From contig JAPXFQ010002706.1 in NCBI GenBank assembly GCA_028564705.1, positions 1,302,001 to 1,366,000 of the forward strand: a stretch of DNA of 64,000 nt, given 5' to 3'. Positions within the stretch are counted from its first letter, which is position 1. Each line of letters opens with the position of its first letter. Positions 11,591 through 22,389 of this stretch are shown here, in pieces. Source of the stretch: Apricaphanius iberus (lineage: Eukaryota; Chordata; Actinopteri; Cyprinodontiformes; Aphaniidae). The position numbers and the translations under genes were made by a program. The notes under the pieces are model-generated. The model was not told the DNA's origin. It worked only from the letters and a program-made list of their open reading frames with translations, and made no database searches.

Positions 11591-11780
11591 TATATATATA
11601 TAAAAAACTGTTTTATATATATATATATTTACTTACTTCAACTTCATGGTGGATGCACCCTGTAATCACTCGACACAATTGATAAAAGAAGTAGCTCTGG
11701 GTGTTCGCCTGGAGACCAACAGCTGAAATGGATGAGTTTCGATATTTATATGATGACAAATGTAAATTTAGCATACCGTT
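11591..11780. other. Short AT-rich spacer
   Basis: TA-rich DNA and a short anonymous stretch between the Tc1 end and the next repeat. Nothing recognised. Confidence 0.5.
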
Positions 11781-11784
11781 ACAT

Positions 11785-11980
11785 GGTAAATGGACTGAAC
11801 TTATATAGCGCTTTTCCAGTCATACTGACCACTCAAAGCGCATTACACTGAAGCCCCATTCTGTACATACACCGATAGCCAGCATGGCTCGGTAGGACGA
11901 TGTAGAATTTTTGGGGTTAAGTGCCTTGCCCAGGGGCACATCGACATGTGACTGGAGGAAGCTGGAATCATCTGAACTGT
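11785..11980. repeat. Common fish dispersed repeat
   Basis: The phrase GGTAAATGGACTGAACTTAT, then ATAGCGCTTTTCCAG, a CTCAAAGCGC core and GCCCAGGGGCACATCGACATG is a widely dispersed non-coding repeat I recognise from many fish genomes. It has no coding role. Boundaries are approximate. Confidence 0.6.
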
Positions 11981-12429
11981 AGATAGCAGCAGGTTGCAGT
12001 TAGCCAGTGCTTTCAGCCTAAATAGTTTGGAGTGCTAACATCTGTGTGTGTGTTTTACATTCATGTAAATTCGGCGTAATTAGGTTTATTTCAGATGACT
12101 GATGTGGTTTTTGGTTTTTATTTGAATGCTGTTGATTCAGATGCTAACACAAAAACCGAGGGAAGAAGCTAACTTTCAGTGAGACTGAAGCAATGTCCAA
12201 AATATCCTCGGGCTTATAAAGTATTTTAATCCAAAGAAACAAACATCAAATTTGTATAACTTGTCACAGAAATGGCTCATGTGGCTCAAAACCCAATGTT
12301 ATTTCTTATATTTTGTTGCAGACATATCTGCTTCAATATTTTGAACACTAAAATGCTTAAAATAAATAAATAAAACCTTGTAAAATGAATAGCAACATAA
12401 TTGTATAATGTGACAATGACATTGTAAAA

Positions 12430-12780
12430 ATACCTTAATTTATATACATTATTTAGCTCATTAGTATAAAATATTTGTCATTTTCCTTTAAAAATGTATC
12501 CATATAACACATTAATGAACTGCACATTTTTCCTATAAAATAAATTTGATGTTTTAGCCATTTTTGTTTAATACTATCCATTTTTATTCCAAAACATGTA
12601 TTTCACAAAGAGAGCCTGTATTTTAAAATGGTGTTTTCCCAGTGATTTAATTATTATAATAATGAAGACAATTGTGAACCAAATGAGTCATCTGCTAATC
12701 AGAGACAGTGGTTTATACCTGAACACTCATTGGCTGGTGCCTAGATCATCCAGCGTTGCCATGGATCATCCAGGATAGGT
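12430..12780. repeat. Dispersed repeat, inverted relative to 20105-20480
   Basis: This segment matches the reverse complement of 20105-20480. Shared stretches include TTTTTATTCCAAAACAT, TTAATTATT and CCTGAACACTCATTG. It is AT-rich and non-coding. Similarity is clear but diverged. The pair lies about 7.5 kb apart in opposite orientation and brackets the solo LTR and the gypsy element. Confidence 0.55.
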
Positions 12781-12949
12781 CTCATTCACTAGCCCCTAAT
12801 AAGAGAACCCCACCATCAGTGAGCCTTCTGTACATTCATACAAGCTCAGTCTGTGGTGACAATTTGCCCAATCAGATGCTTTCACAATAGATTATGTAGG
12901 GGTATGAGGGTGGTTCCCAGGCTGATGTGCAGGGTTGTGTATGTTGCAG

Positions 12950-13249
12950 ATATTAAATACAAATATAACTATTTGGCTATGAATAGTCAAAGGACTGGTT
13001 ATGGCAGTGAAAATTAATAATTTGTGGAAAATTATTATTCGGGGAACCACCTGATTCTATCAGGAACTCTTTTAATAGCCAATTTTCTATATCAGTCTCA
13101 TAATTCTGAAGGAATTAATTATTTAGCGTCTAGTGGTCGTACACCTTGCAATATGTATGTCTTGAACAAGAAATGACAACTGTTACTTTCCAAACACAAG
13201 ATTTATTTACACAAAAGAAATAAGAAAAACATTTAATCACTCAAACTAG
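12950..13249. repeat. Dispersed repeat, left part (copy 1)
   Basis: Around 12965-13100 the sequence resembles 57216-57350, with shared words CTATTTGGCTAT / CTATTTAGCTAT, AATAGT, GGTTATGGC / GCTTATGGC and TTTAATAGCC. The copy appears to be interrupted by the solo LTR at 13250 and to continue at 13731. Non-coding, family unknown. Confidence 0.45.
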
Positions 13250-13726
13250 TATGGTGGAAAGATTTAATGTTATGATTTATTTGTGCTTTGTAATCCACTG
13301 TGACACATTTTTAGTTAATGTTGTAGTATTAGTTTGAATGTTTAGTTTCATTGAGTGACGCCTTTACCCAAGTCATGGTCAGAGTTTTGATAATGATAGT
13401 CCACATCCTGTGTTACCATGGAGATGGCTCTTCGACCTGGCATCCTTAAGGGTCTACAAAGTTCACAGCTTCCTAATCAAAGAGAAAGGCACCACTAAGT
13501 CTCTGATTTTCACCTTGAGAGTTGTACTTTATCGATTAGAATAGATAGACCAAGGTTGCTATAAATAATATAAGCTTGTTGTTGTAAGACCAAGACAGGT
13601 CAGTATTTTACATTTTCCTGTGATGTGATACTGTCCTCTTGTATGATCAATTCAAATCATATGAAAACCTCCAAAACGTTTAAAGGAATCTCTCTCAATT
13701 TATTAAGAGTCTAAAATCCCACTACA
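13250..13726 (+). mobile_element. Solo LTR with 4-bp target duplication
   Basis: The segment is bracketed by CTAG at 13246-13249 and 13727-13730. It starts TATGGTGG and ends CTACA. A related copy lies at 41174-41659 (starts TGTGATGG, ends TTACA, flanked by CTAC). The two share the 3' block AAAGGAATCTCTCTCA plus TTTATTAAGAGTCT. TG...CA ends and a 4-bp duplication fit a retroviral or gypsy LTR left behind by LTR-LTR recombination. A TATAAATA box lies near 13560. The parent retroelement is not in the window. Confidence 0.65.
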
Positions 13727-13730
13727 CTAG

Positions 13731-14096
13731 TAATAAAAGAACACACAACTGATTAAAAAAATATATGTATGGTTAAAATAAAGGAACACAAAAGATGAAT
13801 AATGTGTCGATGAGGGAAGGGGGGTGAGGCGACGTTAGCCTAGCGGCTAACAATGGCTCCGGTCTGGTTAGCAGCAGTAAAGCTCCTGGATTCTGGCTCC
13901 GTCCAGCTGCGTCTGGCTCCGGCTGCTTGGCGATCGGCCCCCGGCATCCACCTTTTACAGTACCTTTCGGCAGCTTTCCAGCGCGGCAATTCTTATCGGC
14001 TCTATGGCAGCGGATGAATGCAGTTTCTGCTGTTTCTGGCCTGGCACATGTGGTTTCCACTCGTTCAGTCTTGCAGCCCTTTGTTTGTCAATGTTT
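13731..14096. repeat. Dispersed repeat, right part (copy 1)
   Basis: The block around 13920-14010 (GCTGCTTGGCGATCGGCCCC, ACAGTACCTTT, CTTTCCAGC) resembles 58015-58120. The order and spacing relative to the 12950 segment are similar to those in the 57200-58147 copy. It is GC-richer than average and probably belongs to an LTR-like or other mobile sequence. It is cut by the gypsy insertion at 14102, whose left target duplication is AAGAT at 14097-14101. Confidence 0.45.
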
Positions 14097-14101
14097 AAGA
14101 T

Positions 14102-14411
14102 TGTTAGGATTCTGTTCTGTGTTGCTGTTTGTTTTTTCCCTCACCTTCTCTGCAGGGGCGTGGCTGATTGGCGGCAGGTGCAGATCGATGGACCTCATCA
14201 AGCTCCAGCATAAAGGAGGGACTGGAGCTGCAAGCTGACGCCAGATTGTCTTTGCTGCGAGTGTGGTAACATGGCTAACCTTAGCGCTAAAGTGTTTTTC
14301 ATCTCAAGATTCATAATTTTGTGTGGATATTTTGCTTACCTGGATTTTCCTTTAAGGATAAGCTCTGGTTTTGTGGCTACCTTTTAAGTCCTTAAACCCG
14401 CCATTATGACA
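14102..14411 (+). repeat. 5' LTR of the gypsy element
   Basis: Begins TGTTAGGATT directly after the AAGAT target copy and ends CATTATGACA. It includes a TATA-like CATAAAGGAGG near 14209 and a GACGCCAGATTG stretch resembling transcription-start regions of fish gypsy LTRs. The last 44 bp (14368-14411) match 18809-18852 with two differences; the rest does not match the 3' end. Confidence 0.65.
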
Positions 14412-15339
14412 GAACAATCTGGCCCCCCTGACTCAGCAGCCCAACTCCAGAACGCGGTCTCACAGCAGGGTACTCTTCTAGGACGTCATGAAAACACTAT
14501 CCAAGATTATACCGGCAAATTTCTCTTCAAAGTGCAACCATAAGTTGCCTTAATCAACAACTTTTGGATCTCTCTTCTAAGGTAAACAACCCGCCATCTC
14601 TTTCCTTCTCCGGCTTCTGGGATGTGGCTTCACCGCCTCCAGAACCCTTTTCTGGAGAGCTGGACCAAACCAGAGGTTTCCTCCTCCAATGCGAGCTAGC
14701 TTTCTCCCGTTCTCCCCACACGTTCTCCTCCGACTCACAACAGATAAGCTACATCATCGGACTTCTCCAGGGAAAGCTCTTAGGTGGGCAGAAGCCATTT
14801 TCAAGCCAGAAACAGTTAATAGTACACATTTCAGTGACCTACTCAAACTTTTCAGACTCACGTTTTCCCCAGTCAAAAGCGAAGAATCTGTCCGAGCCTT
14901 ATGGACCATCCGACAAGGGAATCGCCCAGTAGCCGAGTTTGCGGTTGACTTCCGGACCCTGGCTGAGGAGTCCGGTTGCAACGATCCTGCTCTTAGAGGA
15001 GCTTTCTACTACGCCTTAAATGAAAAAATGAAAGACGAACTCGCAACCCGTGACGAACCTGACTCCTTGAACGATTTGATAGCCCTAGCCATAAAAATAG
15101 GCTGCCGGTCCAGAAAACATTCTAGTTTTAGAATCTCTTCTCCAGTACAGAAACGTTCTCATCCGGTTTCTCCGGCTCCTTCACAGTCTTCCACTTCCAG
15201 AGAAATCTCCCCAGAACCCATGCAGATTGGTCGGGCTCGCCTCAGTCCACAAGAAAGACAAAGGCGCTTAAATAATAACTGCTCACAACACCTAATTCGT
15301 CACTGTCCGGTTCACCCAAAAGATTCTCTCCGCCAGTGA
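14406..15339 (+). pseudogene. gypsy gag remnant
   Basis: The frame opens at 14406 (MTEQSGPPDSAAQLQNAV), shifts near 14540, and continues with PPEPFSGELDQTRGFLLQCE, the start of the capsid-type gag domain. A second shift near 14780 leads to WTIRQGNRPVAEFAVDFRTL and ends at 15339 after SPQERQRRLNNN. The zinc-knuckle (CCHC) that normally follows is largely deleted, leaving only a few residues and CPVHPKDS. Gag forms the particle and packages the RNA; this copy needs at least two frame repairs and lacks its nucleic-acid-binding knuckle, so it is dead. Confidence 0.8.
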
Positions 15340-15359
15340 AAGTAGGGGTCCTGGTGGAG

Positions 15360-18060
15360 AGACAAGGTTCTAATTGATTCAAAATTTCCTCCACTCTCCT
15401 GGTTAATAGAAATAAAAACCCCTCACAACATTTAGCACTAGTTGATTCAGGATCTGAACAGAATCTTATTCACCCAGACCATGTCCCTCTGAATAACATT
15501 CCCGTTATTGAACTGCGTAGTCCAGTTTCCGTTACAGCTTTGGACGGCAGCAAGATGACTCCCATAACCCACCGAACCCAGCCAGTTACGCTCATTGTCT
15601 CAGCAAATCATCATGAACAGATCCAATTCTTTGTCTACCCTAATAACGAGAATCCCATTGTCATCGGTTAGCCTTGGTTATCCATACATAATCCTCACAT
15701 TAATTGGTCTCACCATCGTATTGACTCCTGGAGTCCTCACTGTTTAAAGACCTGTCTGAAGTCCGCCGTTCCACCAAAGGTTAATCCCGAACCCGTTCCT
15801 GAGTTAAGCCCGGATCTCTCTAACGTCCCTCCTCATTACCATGACCTCAGCCGGGTTTTTAGCAAAGACTTGGCGCTCTCTCTACCTGCTCATCGACCAT
15901 ATGACTGCACTATCGTCCTTTCACCCGGTGCTCCTCTGCCCTCAGGCCGCCTTTACAACCGTTCCGTCAAGGAAAGAGAATCCATGGAGAAATATATTCA
16001 GGACTCCCTCGATTCCGGAATCATCCGTCCTTTATCATCGCCTCTCAGAGCCAGATTCTTCTTCATGGCCAAGAAAGATGGCTCCCTCCGTCCTTGCATT
16101 GATTATAGAGGTCTTAACCAAATCACCGTTAAGAACAAGTATTCTCTCCCGTTACCCTCATCCGCCCTTGAACCTGTAAGTCAAGCCACCATCTTCTACA
16201 AGTTAGATCTCCGAAACGCCTACCACTTAGTCTGGATCCGAGAGGGGGATGAATGGAAGACTGCTTTCAAAACACCCATGTCTTTCGGTTTATCCAACGC
16301 CCCAGCAGTATTTCAGAACCTAGTTAATGACGTTCTCCGTGATTTTATTAACAGGTTCGTCCTCGTCTACCTTGAGGATATTCTTATTTTCTCCCAGTCC
16401 CCCCATCAACACAAACATGTCCGCGAGGTTTTACAAAGGCTCCTCAAAAACAGATTATATGTTGAAGCAGAGAAATGCGAGTTTCATGTCACTACAATAA
16501 CCATTCTCGGATTCATCCTGGGAGATGGGCAGGTGAGGGCAGACCCAGCTAAAGATTATTCAGGAATGGCCTACTCCTGAATCCCGTAAACAGCTCCAAC
16601 GCTTCTTAGGGTTCGGGAATTTCTACAGACGCTTCATCAAAAATTACAGTAAACTCACTGAACCCTTAAACGCACTCTCCTCAACCAAGAAATCCTTTCT
16701 TTGGACAATAGAGGCCAATCAAGCATTCCAACTTCTCAAAGAAGCCTTCACCCAAGCTCCCATCCTCACCCAACTAGATCCCAAGCAACAGTTTATTCTA
16801 GAGGTTGATGCATCGGACACAACAGTGGGCGCCATTCTTTCCCAACGATCACCTTCAGACAAAAAGATTCACCCTTGTGCTTTTTTTTCCAGGAGATTCT
16901 TGCCAGCGGAGAGGTACTATGATGTGGGGGACCGAGAACTACTGGCGATTAAAATGGCCTTGGAGGAATGGTGCCACTGGCTGGAAGGCACAGAGGCTCC
17001 TGTCATCGTCTGGACCGATCATAAAAATCTTTCATATCTCCACTCAGCCAAAAGATTGAATCCCCGACAGTTCCACTGGTCCCTCTTCTTCTCCAGATTC
17101 AACCTTAACATCTCCTACCGACCCGGCTCTAAGAATCAAAAACCTGACCCTCTCTCCAGAATTCACCAGCCCGATGAAGACTCCTGCAAAGAAACACCCA
17201 TACTCTCACCATCCTGCTTCATCGGTTCTCTCACCTGGGACATCAAAAAATCAATTCACAACGCCCTTCAGTATGAACCCGATCCAGGTGGTGGGCCTCC
17301 AGGCCGTATGTATGTGCCATCTGCCGTCCGAGCACGGATCATCCACTGGGCTCACACCACCAAGTTCTCCTGTCACCCTGGAATTAGTCGCACTGTTGCC
17401 CTTCTCAGAAGGTAGTTTTGGTGGCCTTCCCTTAACAAAGATGTCGCCGAGTATGTTTCCGCTTGTCACATTTGCAATCAAAATAAACCATCCCATAAAT
17501 CTCCTGCTGGTCTTCTCCAACCATTACTCACACCCACTCGACCTTGGTCCCACATAGCCCTGGATTTCATCACCGGTCTTCCTCCATCAAATGGTAAAAC
17601 AGCTATTATGTCTATCATCGATCGTTTCTCCAAAGCCTCTCACTTAAGCGCCCTTTCCAAGCTCCCATCTTCAGCAGAAACAGTCCGGCAACTCGTACAC
17701 CATGTTTTCAGACTCCACGGAATCCCATCAGAAATAGTCACTGACAGAGGACCACAATTCCCTTCATCCGTCTGGAAACAATTCTGTTCCGCCTTGGGTG
17801 CCATCTCCAATCTAATCTCCGGCTACCATCCTCAGTCAAATGGGCAATGTGAAAGACTCAATCAAGAAATCAAAAAATAACCTCAGATGCCTGTGCAGCA
17901 AGAATCCACTCACCTGGTCCATCCATCTCCCTTGGGTAGAATACTCCCATAATTCTCACATCTCCTCTGCAACAGGTTTCTCTCCCTTTGAAGTCACTCT
18001 CGGTTATCAACCTCCTCTGCTACCTAGATCATTCCCTGATCCGTGCTCGTCTACGTGACA
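15360..18060 (+). pseudogene. gypsy pol remnant (PR-RT-RH-IN)
   Basis: Protease is visible near 15430-15480 as ALVDSGSEQNLIHP, with an in-frame TAG at 15669-15671. Reverse transcriptase spans about 15870-16580 ([34 protein letters not shown]). The catalytic box reads YLED rather than YLDD (GAG at 16374-16376). RNase H follows (LEVDASDTTVGAILSQ; RELLAIKMALEEW; WTDHKNL). Integrase shows the zinc finger (H..H..C..C, 17360-17480), then [17 protein letters not shown] and [10 protein letters not shown] for the D,D,E triad. Frame breaks near 16580, 17413 and 17880 disable it. In an intact element these enzymes copy the RNA to DNA and insert it. Confidence 0.88.
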
Positions 18061-18600
18061 TCAGATGTGTCTAGAGCCAAATCCATGCAGCCCTTCAACG
18101 CACCTCCGCCCAAAACAAACGCCTAGCAGACAACAAGTGGCAACCAGCACCCATCTACTCTCCCGGACAACAAGTATGGCTGTCCTCAAAAGATTTCCCT
18201 CTCAAACACCATCCCAGAAAGCTTGCTCCCCGGTTCCTTGATCCATTCCCCATCAAGAAGGTCATCAGTCCTATGGCCATCAAACTCAAGGTTCCTTCCC
18301 ATCTCCGAATTCACCCAGTCTTCCACGTGTCTCAAGTCAAACCAGTTACCTCAAGCCCGTCTCCGTTCCATCCGGAAGGCTCCCCTGAGGTCCATCCGGA
18401 AGGCTCCCCTGAGGTAAGTCAAACCACTTACCTCAAGCTCTGGATCTCCTCCTGGTCAGCCTCTGCACCATTGCCTCCGCTGGTCTTTCTGTCCTCGTCC
18501 GCCTGCCCATCTGCCTGCTCCACCTGTACACACACAGCCAAGATCTCTTGTCATACTCAACCAACCTTCAGGACTGGATCTTAAACATTCACCCCCCAGG
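18061..18600 (+). pseudogene. gypsy integrase C-terminal region
   Basis: Contains a PGQQVWLSSKDFPLK-like stretch (18168-18205) and KLAPRFLDPFPIKKV, then LRIHPVFHVSQVKPV, the conserved C-terminal module that precedes the chromodomain in sushi-like elements. A 24-bp unit is tandemly duplicated at about 18368-18415. After that the expected chromodomain motifs are not readable in any frame. The stretch is broken by frame changes. Confidence 0.65.
18368..18415 (+). repeat. Tandem duplication of 24 bp
   Basis: The unit CATCCGGAAGGCTCCCCTGA plus GGTC is present twice in direct succession. It probably arose by slippage within the degenerate pol 3' region and has no known function. Confidence 0.85.
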
Positions 18601-18617
18601 TTCTGAGTCCCCTTCTT

Positions 18618-18852
18618 CCTGTGAGTACCTGCCGGATCCATTTATGTGTTCTCCATCCTTACTTTAGTTACTGACCTCTCATTTCTCTGCTCCAGTGCTC
18701 CTGTTTGTTCCTGGCCTCCGTTCCTGCCCTTTATCAAGAACTGTTCACATTCAGAATCTCTCTGAAATAAACTTATTTTATAATAAAATCTCCTACCGTC
18801 TCGCTTTCGTTTTGTGGCTGCCTTTTGAGTCCTTAAACCCGCCATTATGACA
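18618..18852 (+). repeat. 3' LTR portion of the gypsy element
   Basis: The 3' end includes AATAAA near 18766 and finishes with the 44-bp block 18809-18852 shared with the 5' LTR end, directly followed by the AAGAT target copy. The upstream boundary is uncertain because the sequence before 18809 does not match the 5' LTR. Confidence 0.5.
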
Positions 18853-18857
18853 AAGAT

Positions 18858-19560
18858 TCATCTGGAGTGGTCTTTGGGTTCCTTTAGAGCACGTTTCTGC
18901 GAGAGAAACTTGGGCCTTCCATCGCCAGCGAAGGAGGATGGATGGAGACACCTTCTGTTGCTGATCCCTTGCCAGAGGTAGAATCAAAAGGACGAGCAAC
19001 AGGAAGCGGGCTGTATAGATTCACCTGGCCGACTTCCGTTGGAATAGAGCAGCATAGCGCCCCCGATGGCTGTGTGTGACCCAACACGAATAAAGCGTGA
19101 CACCATAGAGCCTGTGGTAAACAGAGAAAATAGATGGAAATAACTTTTTTTTTCTTTTATGCCAATTGAAGCCCCGCTCCTCAAACACTTTTTGCGAGCT
19201 CCAAAAGGTGGCCGTCCTTCACAGTCCCCATGAAGGACTAATCTCCTCCTCAGCTCCTAAAGGCCAGGAGCTCCCAGACCTCAGCATCACTCCAGTTTAC
19301 CATCTCAGCTGATACAGTTTACAAATGCTGAAGGAACTCCCCATGTTTACTTGCATTTTATATACATAGTGTTGCCCACAAGGGCTCAGACCACATTCAA
19401 CACATCATCATGACATCACTCTGTATAACCATCAAGTTTGTGTGGTATTATTCTACATATGTTTTAAACTTCTATTATTCAGAAGGTAAAAGTTTGTTTG
19501 ATATAGTTTGCATGGTTGTAAAAAATATATTGTCTGTCAGTATTTGTTATTGGGATAAGC
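18858..19560. other. Non-coding stretch with a short motif shared with 61690
   Basis: The phrase GATGGCTGTGTGTGACCCAA (about 19063-19082) recurs as GACGGCTGTGTGTGACCCAA near 61700, preceded in both by AGCGCC. The rest has no recognisable domain. It may be a fragment of a non-autonomous DNA element. Confidence 0.35.
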
Positions 19561-19589
19561 TTTTAAGTCATAAAACTCTTGGGTAAGTT

Positions 19590-20104
19590 GTTTTGCAGGC
19601 TGTAAAAACAGGATGTCTGTATAGATAAGGATGGAGGCCATAAATTAGGTCAGGAGGAAACCTTGGGACTAACGTGTGGTCTGATAAAGTTCTGGTGGGA
19701 GTATGTGTGACCTGTGAGGATCTCTGAGACAAAGAGTTTTGCTTAAGAAGGACCATAAACCATAAAACTCAGAATTAACTTTTGACCAAGAGAAAAGACA
19801 CGTCTCATCTTATGACTGCATAATTCTCTGACAGCCAATCATGGTTAAGACACTGTATGGAAATGTTCTGATTGGAGGGAGAAGAAACGCCTAGAGTACT
19901 GGCGAGGCCCGGTGTCTAAAGTTGTGAAATGAAGATCATTCAATTGTCAGAAATATTGTCTGGCCCAGAGAAACTAGGGCATCTTTCTCTGTAAACTGCA
20001 ATTTGTTAATCTGTTCAAAATAAATGTTAAGAACTGGAAATTGGCTCAATTTTGTCTCTGCTTGAACATGCACTGAATTAATTTTGATAATTATTTAATT
20101 CAAC
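19590..20104 (+). mobile_element. LTR-like segment
   Basis: Includes an inverted CCAAT-box-like ATTGG (about 19873), an AATAAA signal near 20021 and an end in ATTCAACA at 20104. The density of promoter-type words is consistent with a retroviral LTR. The 5' boundary and target duplication were not found, so this is tentative. Confidence 0.3.
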
Positions 20105-20480
20105 ACTTGCCAACACGAATGCTGCAATATTCCCACAATGCCATGCTGCCATGGAGCATTCGTCAACAACACCATGCCAGGAATATTACCCGAATATGCT
20201 AATGATTCATGTTTAAATACCAGGCAATGAGTGTTCAGGTTTAACCCACAGACTCTGACTGGCAGATAAACTAATAAGGCTGAAAATTGTCCTTTTGGAA
20301 ATAATTAAGCCACTGAGAAAACAAAATTTTTTGAATTAACAGATGTTTTGGAATAAAAATAGATTGAACTAAATAAAGATGACTAAAATATAAAATATAT
20401 TTTTAGGGAAAATTTTACAATTCAGTAATCTGTTTTATAAATAAATACATTAAAGTTTGAAAGAAAAAGACAAATATTCA
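20105..20480. repeat. Dispersed repeat, inverted relative to 12430-12780
   Basis: Reverse-complement similarity to 12430-12780 is visible through CAATGAGTGTTCAGG and ATGTTTTGGAATAAAAATAG. Non-coding and AT-rich. Boundaries are approximate. Confidence 0.55.
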
Positions 20481-21530
20481 ATACTAATGAAGCTAACATT
20501 GTAGGTTTACTACAGGTGTTTACTGTTTCTGTTTTTTCTTTATAAATATTAAGTATCATTTTTTATTGCCTTACTGACTTCTCTTTTAAATGTGACCCTT
20601 TTCAGAGTAATTTAAAGAAGTTGTAAAGTGCCTACAGGTTATTTTTGTGAATAACCTTTATATACATAAACTGAATTGAAATAATGCTTAGGTTCTGTAA
20701 CTGTCATGAATTTAATTTTCAACCAAAAGTTGAATTAAAGGTAGTTTTTCAGTTAAGAACGTTATGATGACTTGCTGTGACATGATTTCTTTATTAGCTA
20801 AATTCATAACTAATCATATTTGCTCAAAAACACAATAAAAGGGCTTAACACTTGTTTCATTGGTGGTTCACATTTACTGTATTTTGTTCCTCAGTATGAC
20901 ATGATTGTCTGGGCCAAACATTCCTCCTTATGTGAATCAATTAATTTTCTGTCTGGATTGCCACCTAACCGGGAAGCATCAAGGTGGACGAAGAGCCACA
21001 AGGAAAACCTTTGACCTTAAAGATGTTCTCATAACAATAATAAAACATTCATCCAAGTTTCACAGCTTTCATTATTATTTTTTCTTCCTGTCTAATAATC
21101 TCTGCTTAATCTATTTTAGCAGTTAATTCTGATCTTACTTTAACAATAAGGAATATGATGTGAGTCACAGGTGTTCATGGCTACCCAATAATAGGTTTTA
21201 GTTTTAGTTATGTGTTTCCTCTTTAATGACTACTCATATCGTATCTGAACACACCTTTGGATCAGCACATGCAGGAATTCAGTCCATTAACCAGAATGAA
21301 GCGTATAGGATTCTGTATTTTAGAACTGCAAATTCAGGGATTTTGAAGCACCTAAATCTTTCCCTAGTTTATTTAACAGCACAACTGGACACTGGTAACA
21401 AAGTTGTTGCTTTTAGGGATTTAATAACAATGTTATAACACTGTTACTGCAGCCAACATTTTGTCAATAATCTTTGCTAGTTGGTGTGAAAAGAAGGAGG
21501 AACGCTTTTTTTTTAAATAAAAAACCTCAT
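20481..21530. other. AT-rich non-coding stretch
   Basis: No recognised repeat, domain or RNA gene. The short open frames here lack motifs. Confidence 0.4.
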
Positions 21531-21534
21531 GTGA

Positions 21535-21985
21535 CTGGAGTGTGTCAGCAGTTCCTGCAGGATGAAGACATTGATATTATGGACTGGCCCGTCCATTTCC
21601 CAGACCTGAATCCAGTTGAGCCCATCTAGGACAACACATCTCATTCTATCCACCAATGCCACGCTGCACCACAGACTGTCAAGGGTTGGATGTTTTGGTT
21701 TAATCTGCCACCTCATTAGGAGCATACCCAGGTGTTGTAGTGATGTCATACATGCAGTTGGAGGCCACACACTACTGAGCCTCATTCTGACTTGTTTTAA
21801 GAACATTAAAGTTGGATCAGCCTGTAATGTGTTTTTCTACTTAAATTTGGAGTGTGACACCAAATCAAGACCTCTGTTGGTTCATCAATTTGATTTCCAT
21901 TGATAATTTTTGTATAATTTTGTTGTCAGCACATTCAGCTATGTAAAGAACAAAGGTTTTAATACAAATTAATAAAGGATAGAAT
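21535..21985 (+). mobile_element. mariner/Tc1-type transposon fragment, 3' part
   Basis: The plus strand reads VCQQFLQDEDIDIMDWPVHF followed by PDLNPVEPI, matching the region of the third catalytic acid ('DWP..SPDLNPIE.IWD') of an IS630-type transposase. HSIHQCHAAPQTVK follows with stops. Downstream non-coding sequence (GTTGGATCAGCCTGTA, TTTGATTTCCATTGATAATT) belongs to the same fish family as I remember it. A fragment resembling the terminus of this family lies at 23203-23272, suggesting a later insertion split it. Confidence 0.65.
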
Positions 21986-21999
21986 ATAGTAATTTTATA

Positions 22000-22389
22000 A
22001 CTGTCCCACAATAGGACATTTGGTTGCAACAGCAGCAAAAAAAAAAACATATACAAACTGAACAGGAAACAGAAACATACATTTTACAGAAGAAAAAATA
22101 TTTGCATCATGTACAATAGTTACAAAAACAGATTAAGTACAGATAAAGTGGTAAATCCAGGCTGTGTGCAAACAGCAGGATCCTGAAAGATATTTAAAAT
22201 TACATTTTTTTAGAAAAGTACAGAATGTCAATTGTACCTGTGCATTAAAAAGTAAACGTGTTATTTCCAATAAGTTAGTATGGTCTGAAAAATAATGGGC
22301 AAGTTATAGTAGTAGTGGTGGTGTGTGGTTGATTAATGCAATGTGCAGTGTTGATTTAAACATCTATGTTTGTTGGGAGCAGTTTTTAT
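22000..22389. other. Non-coding stretch
   Basis: AT-rich DNA with short A runs; no recognised feature. Confidence 0.4.

Larger units (their letters stand above)
14102..18852 (+). mobile_element. Ty3/gypsy retrotransposon, sushi-like
   Basis: A 4.75-kb element reading gag, protease, reverse transcriptase, RNase H and integrase on plus, flanked by the 5-bp direct repeat AAGAT (14097-14101 and 18853-18857). It starts TGTTAGGATT and ends ATTATGACA, giving TG...CA termini. The gag ATG lies inside the shared LTR end (14406). The two LTRs agree only over their last 44 bp. Every gene has nonsense or frame changes. The domain order and sequence style match the sushi-type chromoviruses of fish, although I see no chromodomain at the 3' end. 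Confidence 0.88.
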
